A DNA stretch of 64,000 bases from Williamsia sp. (GTDB lineage Bacteria; Bacteroidota; Bacteroidia; Chitinophagales; Chitinophagaceae), in NCBI GenBank assembly GCA_015069695.1, contig JADCRZ010000016.1, forward strand, positions 1 to 64,000, in the 5' to 3' direction. The notes under the pieces are model-generated. The model made no database searches, had not been told where the DNA came from, and was given only the letters and a program-made list of their open reading frames with translations. This document shows, one piece after another, positions 1 to 9,473 of the stretch. Made by a program: the position numbers and the translations under genes. Each line of letters begins with the position of its first letter. Within the stretch, counting starts at the first letter, position 1.

Positions 1-77
1 AGGTTCTGCGTCAATTTTGGTGGTAGATATTTAACTTTTTTGACTGCTAGAATATTTGTTATACAGTAAACAAATTA

Positions 78-581
78 ATGATTTCAAGAGAGCTTGTCTT
101 TGGCTCATCAGATCAGTTTGAAGTTCTGGCAGTCCTGCAAACAGGAGATCATATGGTTTTATCGGTACAAAGCCGCAGTGAAGGTTGTGCCTGTCCCCTA
201 TGCAATATGTTCAGCACTAAATTGCACAGTTATTACTTCCGCAAGCCGAAAGATCTACCCGCTTTTGACAATAAGGTCTCCCTGCGCCTAAGGGCAAAAA
301 AATGGTACTGCCTTAACACACAATGCATCAGAAAAATATTCACCGAAAGATTCCATCACTTTTTCAGGCCTTATCAACGAACCACGGATCGATTAAGAGA
401 AAAGTTGTTGAACATCGCCGTACTTATGGGTGGAAGACCGGGAGAAAAGCTTTGCAGAACACTGCATATTTCCGCCAGCAGTTCCAGCCTGATCCGCATT
501 GTTCACCAGCAAGTGGTAAGCAACCCTTCATCTGTAGATGCTATAGGCATAGATGACTCTCGCATTCAGGAAAGGCGTTAA
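78..581 (+). CDS. ISL3 transposase, N-terminal part (frame-disrupted)
   Basis: This 167-residue piece carries the ISL3 zinc-finger region, with CPLC near residue 39 and a second Cys pair in CLNTQC near residue 78. It runs up to the start of the DDE domain at GIDD (about residue 157). The frame then leaves the conserved sequence and stops ten residues later. Conservation resumes in the frame shifted by +1: after GAT GAC, skipping one base gives CTC GCA TTC AGG AAA, which reads LAFRK as expected for the family. A one-base insertion or a +1 shift at 558 therefore separates the two parts. A programmed shift cannot be excluded, but ISL3 transposases are normally a single frame. Confidence 0.8.
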   Translation: MISRELVFGSSDQFEVLAVLQTGDHMVLSVQSRSEGCACPLCNMFSTKLHSYYFRKPKDLPAFDNKVSLRLRAKKWYCLNTQCIRKIFTERFHHFFRPYQRTTDRLREKLLNIAVLMGGRPGEKLCRTLHISASSSSLIRIVHQQVVSNPSSVDAIGIDDSRIQERR

Positions 582-1677
582 CTATGGTACCGCCATTGTT
601 GATCTGCATCTGCACAAAGTAGTGGATATGCTACCTGACAGAGAAGCAGCTACGCTAGCGAGCTGGTTAAAGGACCATCCTGAAATAAAAATTGTTACCC
701 GCGACCGGTTCAGCAGATATGCCCTAGCCGTATCGAAGAGTTTACCAGACGCCACCCAAGTGGCTGACCGATGGCACTTGCTGAAGAACATGGGTGAGGC
801 TGTGAAGAAGCTGCTGGAGCGTAAACGTCAGCATATCATAGCATTGCAGTCTCAGCAAGCTATCAGAGAACTTGAAATTGAACAGGAAAATGTTTCGGAC
901 CAAAAGCAGGAAGTAAAGCTTTCGCCCAGGCACCAATTACTACAACAGGTCAAGAAATTGTATGGTGAAGGCAAAAGTATCCGAATGATCTCTCGAACAC
1001 TGGGCATTAGTAGAAACACGGTCAAAAAATATATCAGCCTGCACGAGCCTCCTCAGAAGAAAGGCTTCAAAACGACCAACCTGATCAGCTTCAGTGAATA
1101 CCTGCAGGCAAGAATTGAGGAGAACCCTGCAGTGGAAACACTTCAGCTCTACGCGGAAATTAAGGCAATGGGCTACAACGGTAAGCGCACCATCCTGTAC
1201 AACTACCTGAGCAAGTATGGCCAACAGCGTAACAGAACCAGGCTGGCAAAATTACCAGCAGTGAGTTGGACAACGGCAAAGGTGAAAATACTGCTGTGCA
1301 AAAAAGAAGAAACGATGGAACAAAAGGACCGGGAACTGATCAGAGACATATGTGAGAAATCACCTGATATTGGCAGGGTACGGCAACTGGCAGTCAGGTT
1401 CAGAGAGATCATGGAAAACAAACAGGGAAATATGTTAAGTGATTGGATAGCCGAAGTAGAGCAATCGAACCTTGGGGAGATAAAAGGATTTGCCAGAGGG
1501 CTGCTGAGTGATCATCAGGCAGTGGTGAATGCGTTGTCATTACCCTGGAGCAACGGTCAGGTAGTAGGGCAGATCAACAAATTAAAAACGATCAAACGGC
1601 AGATGTATGGACGGGCCGGATTTGAGTTGTTGAGGAAACGGGTGATACTGCATTCCGCATACTACCACCAAAATTGA
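553..1677 (+). CDS. ISL3 transposase, C-terminal catalytic part (E to V at active site)
   Basis: The 374 residues hold most of the ISL3 DDE domain: the strand after the first Asp, TRDRFSRYA near residue 50, DRWHLLKNMGEAV near 72, and an inserted helix-turn-helix (SIRMISRTLGISRNTVKKY, about 143-160). The C-terminal block is SNGQVVGQINKLKTIKRQ followed by MYGRAGF. In the family this block normally reads NGxxEGxxN, where E is the third catalytic acid. Here that position is Val (GTA, one base from GAA). The ATG at 553 lies inside the upstream frame, so it could be translated by coupling. The missing Glu makes it unlikely that the protein is active. Confidence 0.85.
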   Translation: MTLAFRKGVNYGTAIVDLHLHKVVDMLPDREAATLASWLKDHPEIKIVTRDRFSRYALAVSKSLPDATQVADRWHLLKNMGEAVKKLLERKRQHIIALQSQQAIRELEIEQENVSDQKQEVKLSPRHQLLQQVKKLYGEGKSIRMISRTLGISRNTVKKYISLHEPPQKKGFKTTNLISFSEYLQARIEENPAVETLQLYAEIKAMGYNGKRTILYNYLSKYGQQRNRTRLAKLPAVSWTTAKVKILLCKKEETMEQKDRELIRDICEKSPDIGRVRQLAVRFREIMENKQGNMLSDWIAEVEQSNLGEIKGFARGLLSDHQAVVNALSLPWSNGQVVGQINKLKTIKRQMYGRAGFELLRKRVILHSAYYHQN

Positions 1678-1786
1678 CGCAGAACCTGATTCCAACGGAA
1701 CCCCCTGATCTAGTTACACCGAATCTCCAGACCAACTTATCGTTGGTGCTCCCCGCCCGAAGAATCCTTGGTTGTTGTGCGAAGAC

Positions 1787-3250
1787 TCATTTACCTGACC
1801 TTAGCTTTTTTATCTGGGTATCTGCATTTTTGTTTTTCGGATCGAATTTGAGTGACTGTTCATAGTGCTTGACCGCTTGTTCCATATTGCCGAGTTCGGC
1901 ATAAATTTCTCCCAGGCTATCAAAGGCATTTGAGCTGGTGGGATATAAATACGTATTCAGCTTAAAGACTTCCAGGGCATCCTGCAGTCTTTTTTGTGAC
2001 ATCAGCTTATATCCCCAACCATTTATTTCTTTTTCGTTCAATGTAAACGCCTTATTTGTTTTTGTAAGGATTTTTACTTCGTCAATTGCCTTCTTATATC
2101 CCACCTTATCTAACCTCATCTTTACCAGTTTCAGGGATGCGGAGAGCCCAAAACCGTTTGCCTCTTTCATATCCGGGATAAATAATCCTGCCAGTTCATC
2201 AATGAATACATCCGGCGTTCCTCCGGAAAGATTGGTAAGTACAACAATAGAAAGATCATCGTTGGGATAAACAAATAATGCCGACCGACCCCCACCAACA
2301 GGTGCCAAAGCCGGGTGCTCTGCTCTTTTTATAACGGGCCAGCCAGCAGCATACCCATTTAATAAGCTGCTAAACCCACCGATTTCTCCGTTATTCAGTA
2401 CGGCCGGCTTCCATAGTGCCGCCAGGCTTGAGGGTTGTTTTAGCAATTGCAGGTGTTGCAAGGCAATAATCCAGTCGGCCATTTCCTTAGCCGTAGAGCT
2501 CATGCCGGCAGCCGTTTGTAGAAAAGGAGGTTCGTAAAAGAACATATTCTGGAGCTTTCCTTTCCGAAACTGGTAACTGCAGGCAGCATTGGCTACAATG
2601 GCTTTTGTAGCCCCAAAACCCGACTGTACTGTCTTTGGCATACCCACCCTTTCCAGTTGCTCTTTGGTAATGAATTCCTGGAACGAAATTCCACTTAGCT
2701 TATCAATGATTTTGCCGAGCAGCAAATAATTCGTTTGATTGTAACTGAACTTTTCACCAGCCTTGAAATCATTCGGCATTTTCAGAACCATGTTCCAGGC
2801 TATTTCCGGATCGTCAGCAATCATAACCGTCTCCTCTTCATCATCAATGTCGGGAATTCCGGATATATGCGAGAGCAATTGCTGCACCGTTACCTGTCTC
2901 CATGCCTGGGGTAAATCGGTAAGATATTCAGAAACAGGTGCATCCAATTTTAATTTCCCGGCTTCCATTAATTGCACAACAGCCACGCCAGTAAAGGCTT
3001 TGGTAATGGAGTTAATAGTAAAAACAGATTTGTCACTAACAGGAATCGAGTCTTGCAGATTTGCCAGTCCGTAATTGCCCAATTTTACAATGTTGCCATG
3101 CCTTACAATCGCCAATTGCAAACCGGGTATTTTACGGCTTTGCATTTGGCTCTGTATAAAAACATCAATACTGTCCCCCTGACCAAACACAGTGTAGCTA
3201 CAGCATAAGATGAGCAATACCAAAAGCCCTTTTTGCAAACATTTCTTCAT
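1787..3250 (-). CDS. secreted beta-lactamase-fold serine hydrolase with C-terminal TPRs
   Basis: A Sec signal peptide (residues 1-23) precedes a class C beta-lactamase/penicillin-binding-protein-like domain. The nucleophile motif SITK is at 81-84, LLSHISGIP near 126-133 and the Tyr motif (SYNQTNY) at 169-175. The third motif, usually HxG or KTG, appears as VGGGRSAL and lacks the basic or His residue. The last 100 residues form TPR-like helices (NAFDSLGEIYAELGNMEQAV), a common fusion in Bacteroidota. The substrate cannot be told from sequence; peptide or ester hydrolysis in the periplasm is the family norm. It is monocistronic, on the opposite strand to the neighbouring IS. Confidence 0.87.
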   Translation of the reverse strand: MKKCLQKGLLVLLILCCSYTVFGQGDSIDVFIQSQMQSRKIPGLQLAIVRHGNIVKLGNYGLANLQDSIPVSDKSVFTINSITKAFTGVAVVQLMEAGKLKLDAPVSEYLTDLPQAWRQVTVQQLLSHISGIPDIDDEEETVMIADDPEIAWNMVLKMPNDFKAGEKFSYNQTNYLLLGKIIDKLSGISFQEFITKEQLERVGMPKTVQSGFGATKAIVANAACSYQFRKGKLQNMFFYEPPFLQTAAGMSSTAKEMADWIIALQHLQLLKQPSSLAALWKPAVLNNGEIGGFSSLLNGYAAGWPVIKRAEHPALAPVGGGRSALFVYPNDDLSIVVLTNLSGGTPDVFIDELAGLFIPDMKEANGFGLSASLKLVKMRLDKVGYKKAIDEVKILTKTNKAFTLNEKEINGWGYKLMSQKRLQDALEVFKLNTYLYPTSSNAFDSLGEIYAELGNMEQAVKHYEQSLKFDPKNKNADTQIKKLRSGK

Positions 3251-3408
3251 ATAATATCAATGGCGGCAAAGAACGTAGTTATTACCTTACCGTTCGGCAT
3301 CCTGTAGTAATTTTAATTCATTTAAATCAAAATGAGCCGTCCGTGTACTTGTAGCACATCCACATAGGCTGAATTTATGCTATATTCAATACAACAAAAC
3401 ACTTATTT

Positions 3409-3624
3409 ATGAAACCAGTTTTTGTTGAATTCAGGGGTTTGAATAATCCCGTTTGGATAAACGTCTTGCGAGTAGAAAGCATTGAACTTGGCATTAAAGA
3501 AATTGGCAACCAAAAAGTTCAAGGTACTATCATCGCAATGAATAGTGGAGAACAACATTTTGTGAGAGACTTTACCGTAAATGTCAAAAGCGTTATCGAC
3601 GCCCAAATAGCGAAAGTCAACTAA
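3409..3624 (+). CDS. small hypothetical protein, 71 aa
   Basis: I do not recognise a named family. The product begins MKPVFVEFRG, has no signal peptide, and contains alternating beta-type segments (PVWINVLRVESIEL, QGTIIAMNSGEQHFV). This pattern resembles small FlbD-like beta proteins with a 'V(W/F)IN...I.S(I/V)' core, where residues on a strand report on a bound surface. An open frame of similar length exists on the opposite strand (3403-3639), but its composition is less protein-like. No recognisable ribosome site is visible, which is normal in this phylum. Confidence 0.5.
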   Translation: MKPVFVEFRGLNNPVWINVLRVESIELGIKEIGNQKVQGTIIAMNSGEQHFVRDFTVNVKSVIDAQIAKVN

Positions 3625-4031
3625 TTTATTGCGCTTCATTAACTATAGGCGCTCCGAAGAGAATGTTCCATAGCAAGAACAAGACAGAGCCGCACCAATG
3701 ATAAGGGCTGACATCTCTGTGGCTTGTAGGAATTCACTGGATTATTCATCTTTTTTTCGTTACTTCTTTAATGAATAAAAGGTTGGACTGAGACAATGCT
3801 GCCATCTGTTGTTTTCATGCCTCTATCGTAAGCCTCATTGCTCCCTTGAAAGGATCTGAGCGAAGAACTGACCAGATAGAAGAACTCTCTGTATTGACAA
3901 GAGGGGAAAAGTGAAAATCCTGTATACTTCAACATACAAAAGATCGCTTGCTTATGCAATTGTAAAACAAATCGCATCTGGGTATAGTATACCCATACTG
4001 GTTGACAAGCCAATAAAAACGATCTAAACAT
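3625..4031. other. 407-bp gap without a recognised gene
   Basis: Apart from the leader of the following lipoprotein gene I see no convincing gene, tRNA, strong hairpin or repeat here. Short frames on the minus strand (3768-4031, 3929-4306) have shadow-like composition. Confidence 0.5.
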
Positions 4032-4865
4032 ATGTCCGGAATCATCCCTTCTGTAAAAAATATTTTACTCTTGCTTCTTACTATAGGGCCAGTCGCATGT
4101 GCACAGCAATCCAAGCAGCAAAATGACATCAAAGATGCGCTGATGGTTACGCCTGGCGTCCAACAACTTATACAAACACTGGAAGTTGCCGAAAAACAAC
4201 AAGATTCATCCGGCTTTAATGACTTTTTTGCCGCCTGGAATAAGATTTCCAAGCCTAACACACATGCTTTCATCAACCAAAATGATACAACAAAAGCAGT
4301 ATTCAATATTTTTAAGACCTTTTACCAGCCTCTGGACCTCCTGAAGATCGGCGATTGGGAATGGGGAAACAATTTGAATGCTCACTGCAAGTATATCGTG
4401 GTTAATAACAAGATCTATTACTCCGTGCTGGCAACCGATAGCTTGAAAGACTACAATTGGCAGACATCTAAAAAAGATTCTGTGGAGGACTTCAGGCCTC
4501 CTGTTAACATGAAGAGCAGTATCGTTCTTTATCTGACAAAAGAATACTTTGAAGCCATCAATCACTTTCTCGGAACTGAATCAACAGCACGCGGTGAAGG
4601 AAACATTATGAATCCTGCCATGGCCGCAGGAAAAAGTGAACAACGTTACAAGATGCTCCGGCCTTATATCCCCATACTTCATGGACATTGGGGTGGCTAC
4701 TGGCACCTCTCAACGCATCCCGATGTATTTAATATCATTCTCAACAAGGGTATGAACAAAGCAAGCATTGACTTTCGGGTGGGCTACCAGGGAGGAGAAG
4801 CTGTGCTGGAGCGAAGCGGAGAAAACTGGGTTGTAAGAGAAAGTAAAGCAACCTGGATAGAATAG
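4032..4865 (+). CDS. hypothetical lipoprotein, 277 aa
   Basis: The N-terminus (about residues 8-24) is a lipoprotein signal ending in GPVACAQQ, so Cys24 is the probable lipidated residue and the protein is anchored in the cell envelope. The remainder is soluble and mixed alpha/beta, with conspicuous WEWGNNLN, YNWQTSKK and HGHWGGYWHLSTHPDV segments. The His/Trp-rich last segment could be a binding site. I cannot assign a family. No partner gene is within operon distance; the next gene (sulfatase) converges from the other strand. Confidence 0.7.
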   Translation: MSGIIPSVKNILLLLLTIGPVACAQQSKQQNDIKDALMVTPGVQQLIQTLEVAEKQQDSSGFNDFFAAWNKISKPNTHAFINQNDTTKAVFNIFKTFYQPLDLLKIGDWEWGNNLNAHCKYIVVNNKIYYSVLATDSLKDYNWQTSKKDSVEDFRPPVNMKSSIVLYLTKEYFEAINHFLGTESTARGEGNIMNPAMAAGKSEQRYKMLRPYIPILHGHWGGYWHLSTHPDVFNIILNKGMNKASIDFRVGYQGGEAVLERSGENWVVRESKATWIE

Positions 4866-4913
4866 TTTGCATTCCAGCGGGCTGCTGACTTATTTCTGTA
4901 TCCAACTCCTCAC

Positions 4914-6443
4914 CTACTTGCCCTCCAAAGCCTTCATCAAAAAAGTACCCACCTCCGGTGTACGGTGCTCCGCTTTCATGATCTGCTCCACTTTCCTGAC
5001 AATGTCCGGGTTCTTCTCTGCCACATCATGCAGTTCCTGTACATCGTTCACCAGATCAAACAGCTGGATCTTTAAATTGCCGCTATGTATATTTTGCCGG
5101 ATGCCCTTCCACGGGCCTACTCGCACGGCTTGCTGGCCTCCTGACTCGGGGAATTCCCAATATAGATAGTCGTGCTTTTTCTGCTGCGCATCGTTGCCCA
5201 ATAAGGTAGGCAAATAACTGATGCCATCAATCCCCTTTGGTGCGCCTGCACCTACCAATTGGCACAAGGTGGGCATGAAATCCCATGTTGCAGCAACATG
5301 TTCATTCCGGGCGCCTTTTTTTACCCTGCCCGGCCACTGCACGATAAAGGGCAGGCGAATACCACCCTCATGTACAAACCCCTTTCCCCAACCAGCTTCA
5401 CTCTTGAAAAGACCGCCGCTGTTGAACCAGGGCGCATCTACGCCTGCATTGGCGGCCGGACCGTTGTCGCTGGTAAATACGATGATGGTGTTGTCATACA
5501 CCTTGAGTTCCTTTAATTTCTTGATGATCTTTCCTACTTCTTCATCCAAGGTAGAAATCATGGCTGCATAGGTTGCCCGCGGATACCGGCAGGGAAAATA
5601 GCTGCCTCCCAGAAAAGGCTTTTCATCCCCGAACTTTGCATGGTAATAGTCGACCCACCGCGGGGGTGCCTGCAAGGAAAGATGCGGCAAAGGACTGGCA
5701 TAGTACAAAAAGAACTGCTTCGATTTATTGTTGTCGAGAAAACGCAGGGCGGCACTGATTAAAAAATCACTTGCATAATCACTTTGCTGGTAGCGGGTAT
5801 AGTTGGCCGGATCAAGCGAATCCAGGCCGGCCGGGAACCGGACATTCGGATTCTCCACCTTGTTGTTCAGCGGTATGCGTGTCTCATTCTCCCACAAATG
5901 CCCCGGGTAATAAGTGTGGTCTTCACGCTGGCAGAGAAAGCCATAAAAATAATCAAAGCCCTGCCTGTTGGGAAGGCCTTGTGTCATCGGGCCACCCAGG
6001 CCCCATTTGCCGACCAGGGCTGTTGAATAACCGGATTTTTTTAATACTTCTGCAATGGTAATGGTTGAGTCAGGAATCGGGCGTTGCCCTTCCAGGGCAG
6101 GATTTGATTCCATGGCCTGGAAGTCCCATACAGGGCCCCGTTGATCCCATTCATCGTTGCCCCGGATATAAGCATGGCCGGAATGTTTGCCCGTCATCAA
6201 AGAGTAACGGGAAGGGGCGCACACCGGCGCAGCATAATACTGGGTAAACAACATGCCGTTCCTTGCGATCTCATCGATATGGGGTGTCTCTATTTTTGTT
6301 TGCCCCAAAACACCCAGGTCACCATAGCCAAGATCGTCGGCCAGGATATAAACAATATTGGGCTTCTTTTGTGCAATCACTGCATCAAAGGACAACAAGA
6401 GCAAGAGCACCATCCAGGCCCTCCCCTTCTGCATTTTTTTCAT
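4914..6443 (-). CDS. secreted formylglycine-dependent sulfatase (S1 family)
   Basis: After a signal peptide (1-25) the alkaline-phosphatase-fold domain begins with the metal-binding ILADDLGYGDLG (34-44). The catalytic cysteine motif is CAPSR (75-79), followed by SLMTGKHSGH. The Cys must be oxidised to formylglycine by a maturation enzyme that is not in this window. TSDNGP in the middle region supplies the second metal-binding pair. It hydrolyses a sulfate ester of a glycan in the periplasm. It is the last gene of a four-gene operon (SusC, SusD, sulfatase, sulfatase), 15 bp behind its neighbour. The exact substrate position on the sugar cannot be predicted safely. Confidence 0.93.
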   Translation of the reverse strand: MKKMQKGRAWMVLLLLLSFDAVIAQKKPNIVYILADDLGYGDLGVLGQTKIETPHIDEIARNGMLFTQYYAAPVCAPSRYSLMTGKHSGHAYIRGNDEWDQRGPVWDFQAMESNPALEGQRPIPDSTITIAEVLKKSGYSTALVGKWGLGGPMTQGLPNRQGFDYFYGFLCQREDHTYYPGHLWENETRIPLNNKVENPNVRFPAGLDSLDPANYTRYQQSDYASDFLISAALRFLDNNKSKQFFLYYASPLPHLSLQAPPRWVDYYHAKFGDEKPFLGGSYFPCRYPRATYAAMISTLDEEVGKIIKKLKELKVYDNTIIVFTSDNGPAANAGVDAPWFNSGGLFKSEAGWGKGFVHEGGIRLPFIVQWPGRVKKGARNEHVAATWDFMPTLCQLVGAGAPKGIDGISYLPTLLGNDAQQKKHDYLYWEFPESGGQQAVRVGPWKGIRQNIHSGNLKIQLFDLVNDVQELHDVAEKNPDIVRKVEQIMKAEHRTPEVGTFLMKALEGK

Positions 6444-6458
6444 GGCTGTTCCTGGCTT

Positions 6459-7826
6459 TTAATTTTCCTTGTAACCGGTAAAGGCATCAAACAACGCTTT
6501 CAACGCTTTTGCCTTTTCGGGATAGTCTTCAATCACATTGGTCCGCTCGCCGGGATCATAGCTCAGGTTAAACAATTCCCTGGCAGCTGCTTGCTGGTTG
6601 GTCGAAATGCTATTGACCCCTTCTGGCACTTCCCGGTACTTCCAGCTGCCATCACGAACGGCTTCCAACTTGCCATTGTTGACGATGTAGATCGGCCGGT
6701 GCAAATAATTTTTGCTGCTTGCCTTGCCCGTCAGCAAATCACCGATATCCTGTCCGTCCAGTGTACGTCCTTGCGGCAGGGGCGCATTCACCCACTTTGC
6801 CAGGGTGGGTAAGATATCCAGATTGCTGATAGGATTTGTGAGGGTGAGCCCTGCCGGCACATGCCCCTTCCAGTAAAACAGGAATGGCTCGCGAATGCCG
6901 CCTTCATAAGACTGCCCCTTTGATCCCCTGAAAATGCCGGCTGTACCCGCGTGCCATCTTTTGGTAACACCGTCCTGCGACATGCGCGCAGGGAACTCGA
7001 TCCACGGGCCGTTGTCACTGGAGAAAATAAAGATGGTGTTGTCCAGCAATTTCTTACTCGCCAATTTTTTCCAGATCACCGAAAGACTGGAATCCAGCTC
7101 TTCTACAACGGCCCCTAAAGGACCGCCTTCTTGCTTACCCGCCAGGTAACTGGCCGCTGCAGCATAAGCAACAGGCAGGTGCGGCAGGTTGTAAGCAAGA
7201 TACAGGAAGAAAGGCTTGTCACCTCTTTGCTTGTCAATGATAGAAACCGCCTCTTTTGTATACAGGTGCGTCAGCGTTGAATCTTCCGGCTTGCTTACTT
7301 CGGGTGTGCGGCCCCGGTAGATCTTTATCGTGGTATCTGTTTGTACATAAGGAGCGCGATAATCATGGCTGTACAAAAGGCCATAATAAGAATCAAACCC
7401 CTGCGCTGTTGGATAGTTATAATCGTGCTGATCACCCAGGTGCCATTTCCCGATCATGGCTGTGGAATAACCTGCTTTTTTCAGGACTTCAGCGATGGTT
7501 ACTTCTGCGTCGGGCAAGCCCAGCGGCGAACCAGGTGAAAGTGGCGAGGGCAAATTGTAGCGCGAGGCATACCGCCCAGTCAGCAGGGAAGCCCGGGAGG
7601 GCGTGCAAGAGGGACTGGTCACCACATAATTTGTTGCCTTTATTCCCTGCGCAGCAACTGAATCCAGGAAGGGAGTCCGGATAACAGGGTTGCCGTAGGT
7701 GCTCAGATCAGAATACCCCATATCATCTGTAAGCACAAAAATAATGTTGGGGCGTTGTTGTGCAGACAGCAGCAAGCCCGAGAAAACAGCTGCCGTGAGC
7801 AAGCAAAAGCATTTTACCATTTTCAT
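6459..7826 (-). CDS. secreted formylglycine-dependent sulfatase (S1 family)
   Basis: The chosen start gives [14 protein letters not shown] as signal peptide; an upstream ATG at 7856 would add ten charged residues and overlap the SusD stop. Motifs are [17 protein letters not shown] (metal site), [10 protein letters not shown] with the formylglycine Cys in CTPSR, and SSDNGPW further on. It differs clearly in sequence from the neighbouring sulfatase, so the pair probably removes sulfates from two different positions of one polymer. It lies directly after SusD in the operon, which links the glycan captured by SusCD to desulfation in the periplasm. Confidence 0.92.
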   Translation of the reverse strand: MKMVKCFCLLTAAVFSGLLLSAQQRPNIIFVLTDDMGYSDLSTYGNPVIRTPFLDSVAAQGIKATNYVVTSPSCTPSRASLLTGRYASRYNLPSPLSPGSPLGLPDAEVTIAEVLKKAGYSTAMIGKWHLGDQHDYNYPTAQGFDSYYGLLYSHDYRAPYVQTDTTIKIYRGRTPEVSKPEDSTLTHLYTKEAVSIIDKQRGDKPFFLYLAYNLPHLPVAYAAAASYLAGKQEGGPLGAVVEELDSSLSVIWKKLASKKLLDNTIFIFSSDNGPWIEFPARMSQDGVTKRWHAGTAGIFRGSKGQSYEGGIREPFLFYWKGHVPAGLTLTNPISNLDILPTLAKWVNAPLPQGRTLDGQDIGDLLTGKASSKNYLHRPIYIVNNGKLEAVRDGSWKYREVPEGVNSISTNQQAAARELFNLSYDPGERTNVIEDYPEKAKALKALFDAFTGYKEN

Positions 7827-7849
7827 TCTTCTGAAATTACAATTCATCG

Positions 7850-9436
7850 TTACCAACCGGGATTCAGTTCAAGGTTCGGGTTCTGGTCTCTTTCTGTTTG
7901 CGGCACGGGCCACAGGTAGTGCTTGGGCGCCGTGAATGCCCTGTTTACAGCCACCTGTACCACTTTCACCGTACCATTGTCGGTATAGGTTATGCCGTAC
8001 ACAGCACCGGGCACCAGGGCTTCCGCCGTTTTCCAGCGCCGGACATCCTGCAAATGCAAGCCTTCGAATGCCAGTTCTGCCACCCTTTCTTTTCGCACGA
8101 TGGCGCGCAGCTGGCTTTGCGACAATCCGCTGGCAATGGAGGGCAGTTTTACATCTGTTCTCCCGTTGCGCACGGCATTGATCGCATCATACACGCTTTG
8201 GTCGATCGTGTTGGCTTCGATCTTTGCTTCCGCATACGTCAGCAGGACCTCTGCATACCGGATCAGGATGATATTGATCCCGTTGTTGGACGGGTTGGCA
8301 TAATCTTCCGCATTTACATACTTCTTGATGTTGAAGCCGGTCGTGGAGGCAATATAGGTATTACCCACCGCATCCGGCGTGCCGCTGTTGGGGGCAGGAT
8401 GAAAAACAGCTCCGCTGGGTAAGGCATCGCCATCCAGGAAAACAGAAAAACGAAGACGCGGATCGCGATTGACATACGGTTTATTTGGATCATACCCGCT
8501 TAACGGATCGGAAATATCCAGTCCGTTAGCGGTCTGGTATTGATCAACCCCTTTTTTCGTGGGCACATATGTACTCTGGGCGCTCTTCTGGCTATAGGGT
8601 GCCAACAGATTGAACACACTGTTGGAGTAAACAGAGGCAATAAACTGTTTGTCCAGGATCACTTCGCTGTTATTTTCGGCCTTGTAGGAAAACAGGTTCT
8701 GGTATTGCGGATACAAGCTGTATACGCGCAGATCCATCACACTTTTCGCGGCATCAGCAGCAGCGGCATAACGCCCGGCGTATAGATCTGCCCTTGCCTT
8801 CAGCGCCAGGGCTGCGCCTTTTGTAATGCGGCCTACGTTTGCGCCCGTATACGAGAGCGGCAATCCGGCAGCAGCAGCCGTCAGCTCCGCATCAACAAAA
8901 TCATAGATCTCTGCCAGCGATGCGCGCTTCAGCTGCCTGGCATCGCTGATAGACAAGGTGGTCGTAACCAGGGGCACCGGGCCATACAAGCTGGTCAGCT
9001 TTACATATTGATAGGCTCTTAAAACCCGGGCTTCAGCCTTGTATCTTTTAAAAGCCACACTATCGGTAACGGTTTGAATCCTGTCTACATTGCCCAGGAA
9101 ATTGTTGGTAGCTGTAATGCCGGTATACGCATTGCTCCATTCACTGAGCACGCGCGAACTGGTTGCATCATACGTGCCCAGTTCAATAAATGCATCCACG
9201 GCAAAAGGCTGGTTTACATGGGCTATATCGGTAAAGGCATCCCAGGCGAGTATGTTCTGTCCATCCAGGTCGCGGTAGAGGGAGTTGACAGCCACTTCTG
9301 CGTCAGACTGGGTTTTCCAGAACACGTTTTCTGAAAGCCGGTCGTTCGGAACAGTATCCAGCAGGTCTTTTGAGCAGGATGATAACATGCCTGCAGCGAT
9401 CAACAAGAGGAGATAGATAACAACACTATTTTTCAT
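7850..9436 (-). CDS. SusD/RagB-family glycan-binding lipoprotein
   Basis: The lipoprotein signal ends in [12 protein letters not shown] (Cys about 21), the usual SusD start. The 528 residues contain the helical SusD scaffold, including the TPR-like central part ([26 protein letters not shown]) and the C-terminal block with [35 protein letters not shown] and a final PNLELNPGW. It caps its SusC channel on the cell surface and delivers oligosaccharide. It lies 37 bp after the SusC gene and directly before two sulfatases, which argues for a sulfated ligand. Confidence 0.95.
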   Translation of the reverse strand: MKNSVVIYLLLLIAAGMLSSCSKDLLDTVPNDRLSENVFWKTQSDAEVAVNSLYRDLDGQNILAWDAFTDIAHVNQPFAVDAFIELGTYDATSSRVLSEWSNAYTGITATNNFLGNVDRIQTVTDSVAFKRYKAEARVLRAYQYVKLTSLYGPVPLVTTTLSISDARQLKRASLAEIYDFVDAELTAAAAGLPLSYTGANVGRITKGAALALKARADLYAGRYAAAADAAKSVMDLRVYSLYPQYQNLFSYKAENNSEVILDKQFIASVYSNSVFNLLAPYSQKSAQSTYVPTKKGVDQYQTANGLDISDPLSGYDPNKPYVNRDPRLRFSVFLDGDALPSGAVFHPAPNSGTPDAVGNTYIASTTGFNIKKYVNAEDYANPSNNGINIILIRYAEVLLTYAEAKIEANTIDQSVYDAINAVRNGRTDVKLPSIASGLSQSQLRAIVRKERVAELAFEGLHLQDVRRWKTAEALVPGAVYGITYTDNGTVKVVQVAVNRAFTAPKHYLWPVPQTERDQNPNLELNPGW

Positions 9437-9473
9437 ACAAAATCTTATTTTGTTTTACGTGCACGGAATAAAA

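Larger units (their letters stand above)
1..1687 (+). mobile_element. ISL3-family insertion sequence, complete ends, probably defective
   Basis: The first 26 bases and bases 1662-1687 are perfect inverted repeats beginning AGGTTCTGCGTCAATTTTGG, so both ends of the element are present and the left end coincides with the window start. Between them lie two overlapping transposase reading frames (78-581 and 553-1677). Together they match the ISL3 layout: N-terminal zinc finger, DDE nuclease with an inserted helix-turn-helix, and the C-terminal NG..xG..N..K..K..YGRA segment. ISL3 elements usually make 8-bp target duplications. The right flank begins GATTCCAA, but the left flank is outside the window, so duplication cannot be tested. 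The frameshift and a replaced catalytic residue suggest this copy makes no active enzyme, although the perfect ends could still be moved in trans. Confidence 0.92.

Noticed and set aside
553-581. Programmed frameshift in the ISL3 transposase
   Set aside because: No clear slippery sequence or stimulatory hairpin is visible at the overlap, and the catalytic Glu is also lost, so decay is the simpler explanation; not fully excluded.
3403-3639. Minus-strand 78-codon frame opposite the 71-aa gene
   Set aside because: Less protein-like than the plus-strand product; only one of the two can be real and I prefer the plus strand, with limited confidence.
6141-6812. Plus-strand frame of 223 codons
   Set aside because: Antisense to two sulfatase genes whose motifs are intact; His/Ile/Gly-rich composition is that of a shadow frame.
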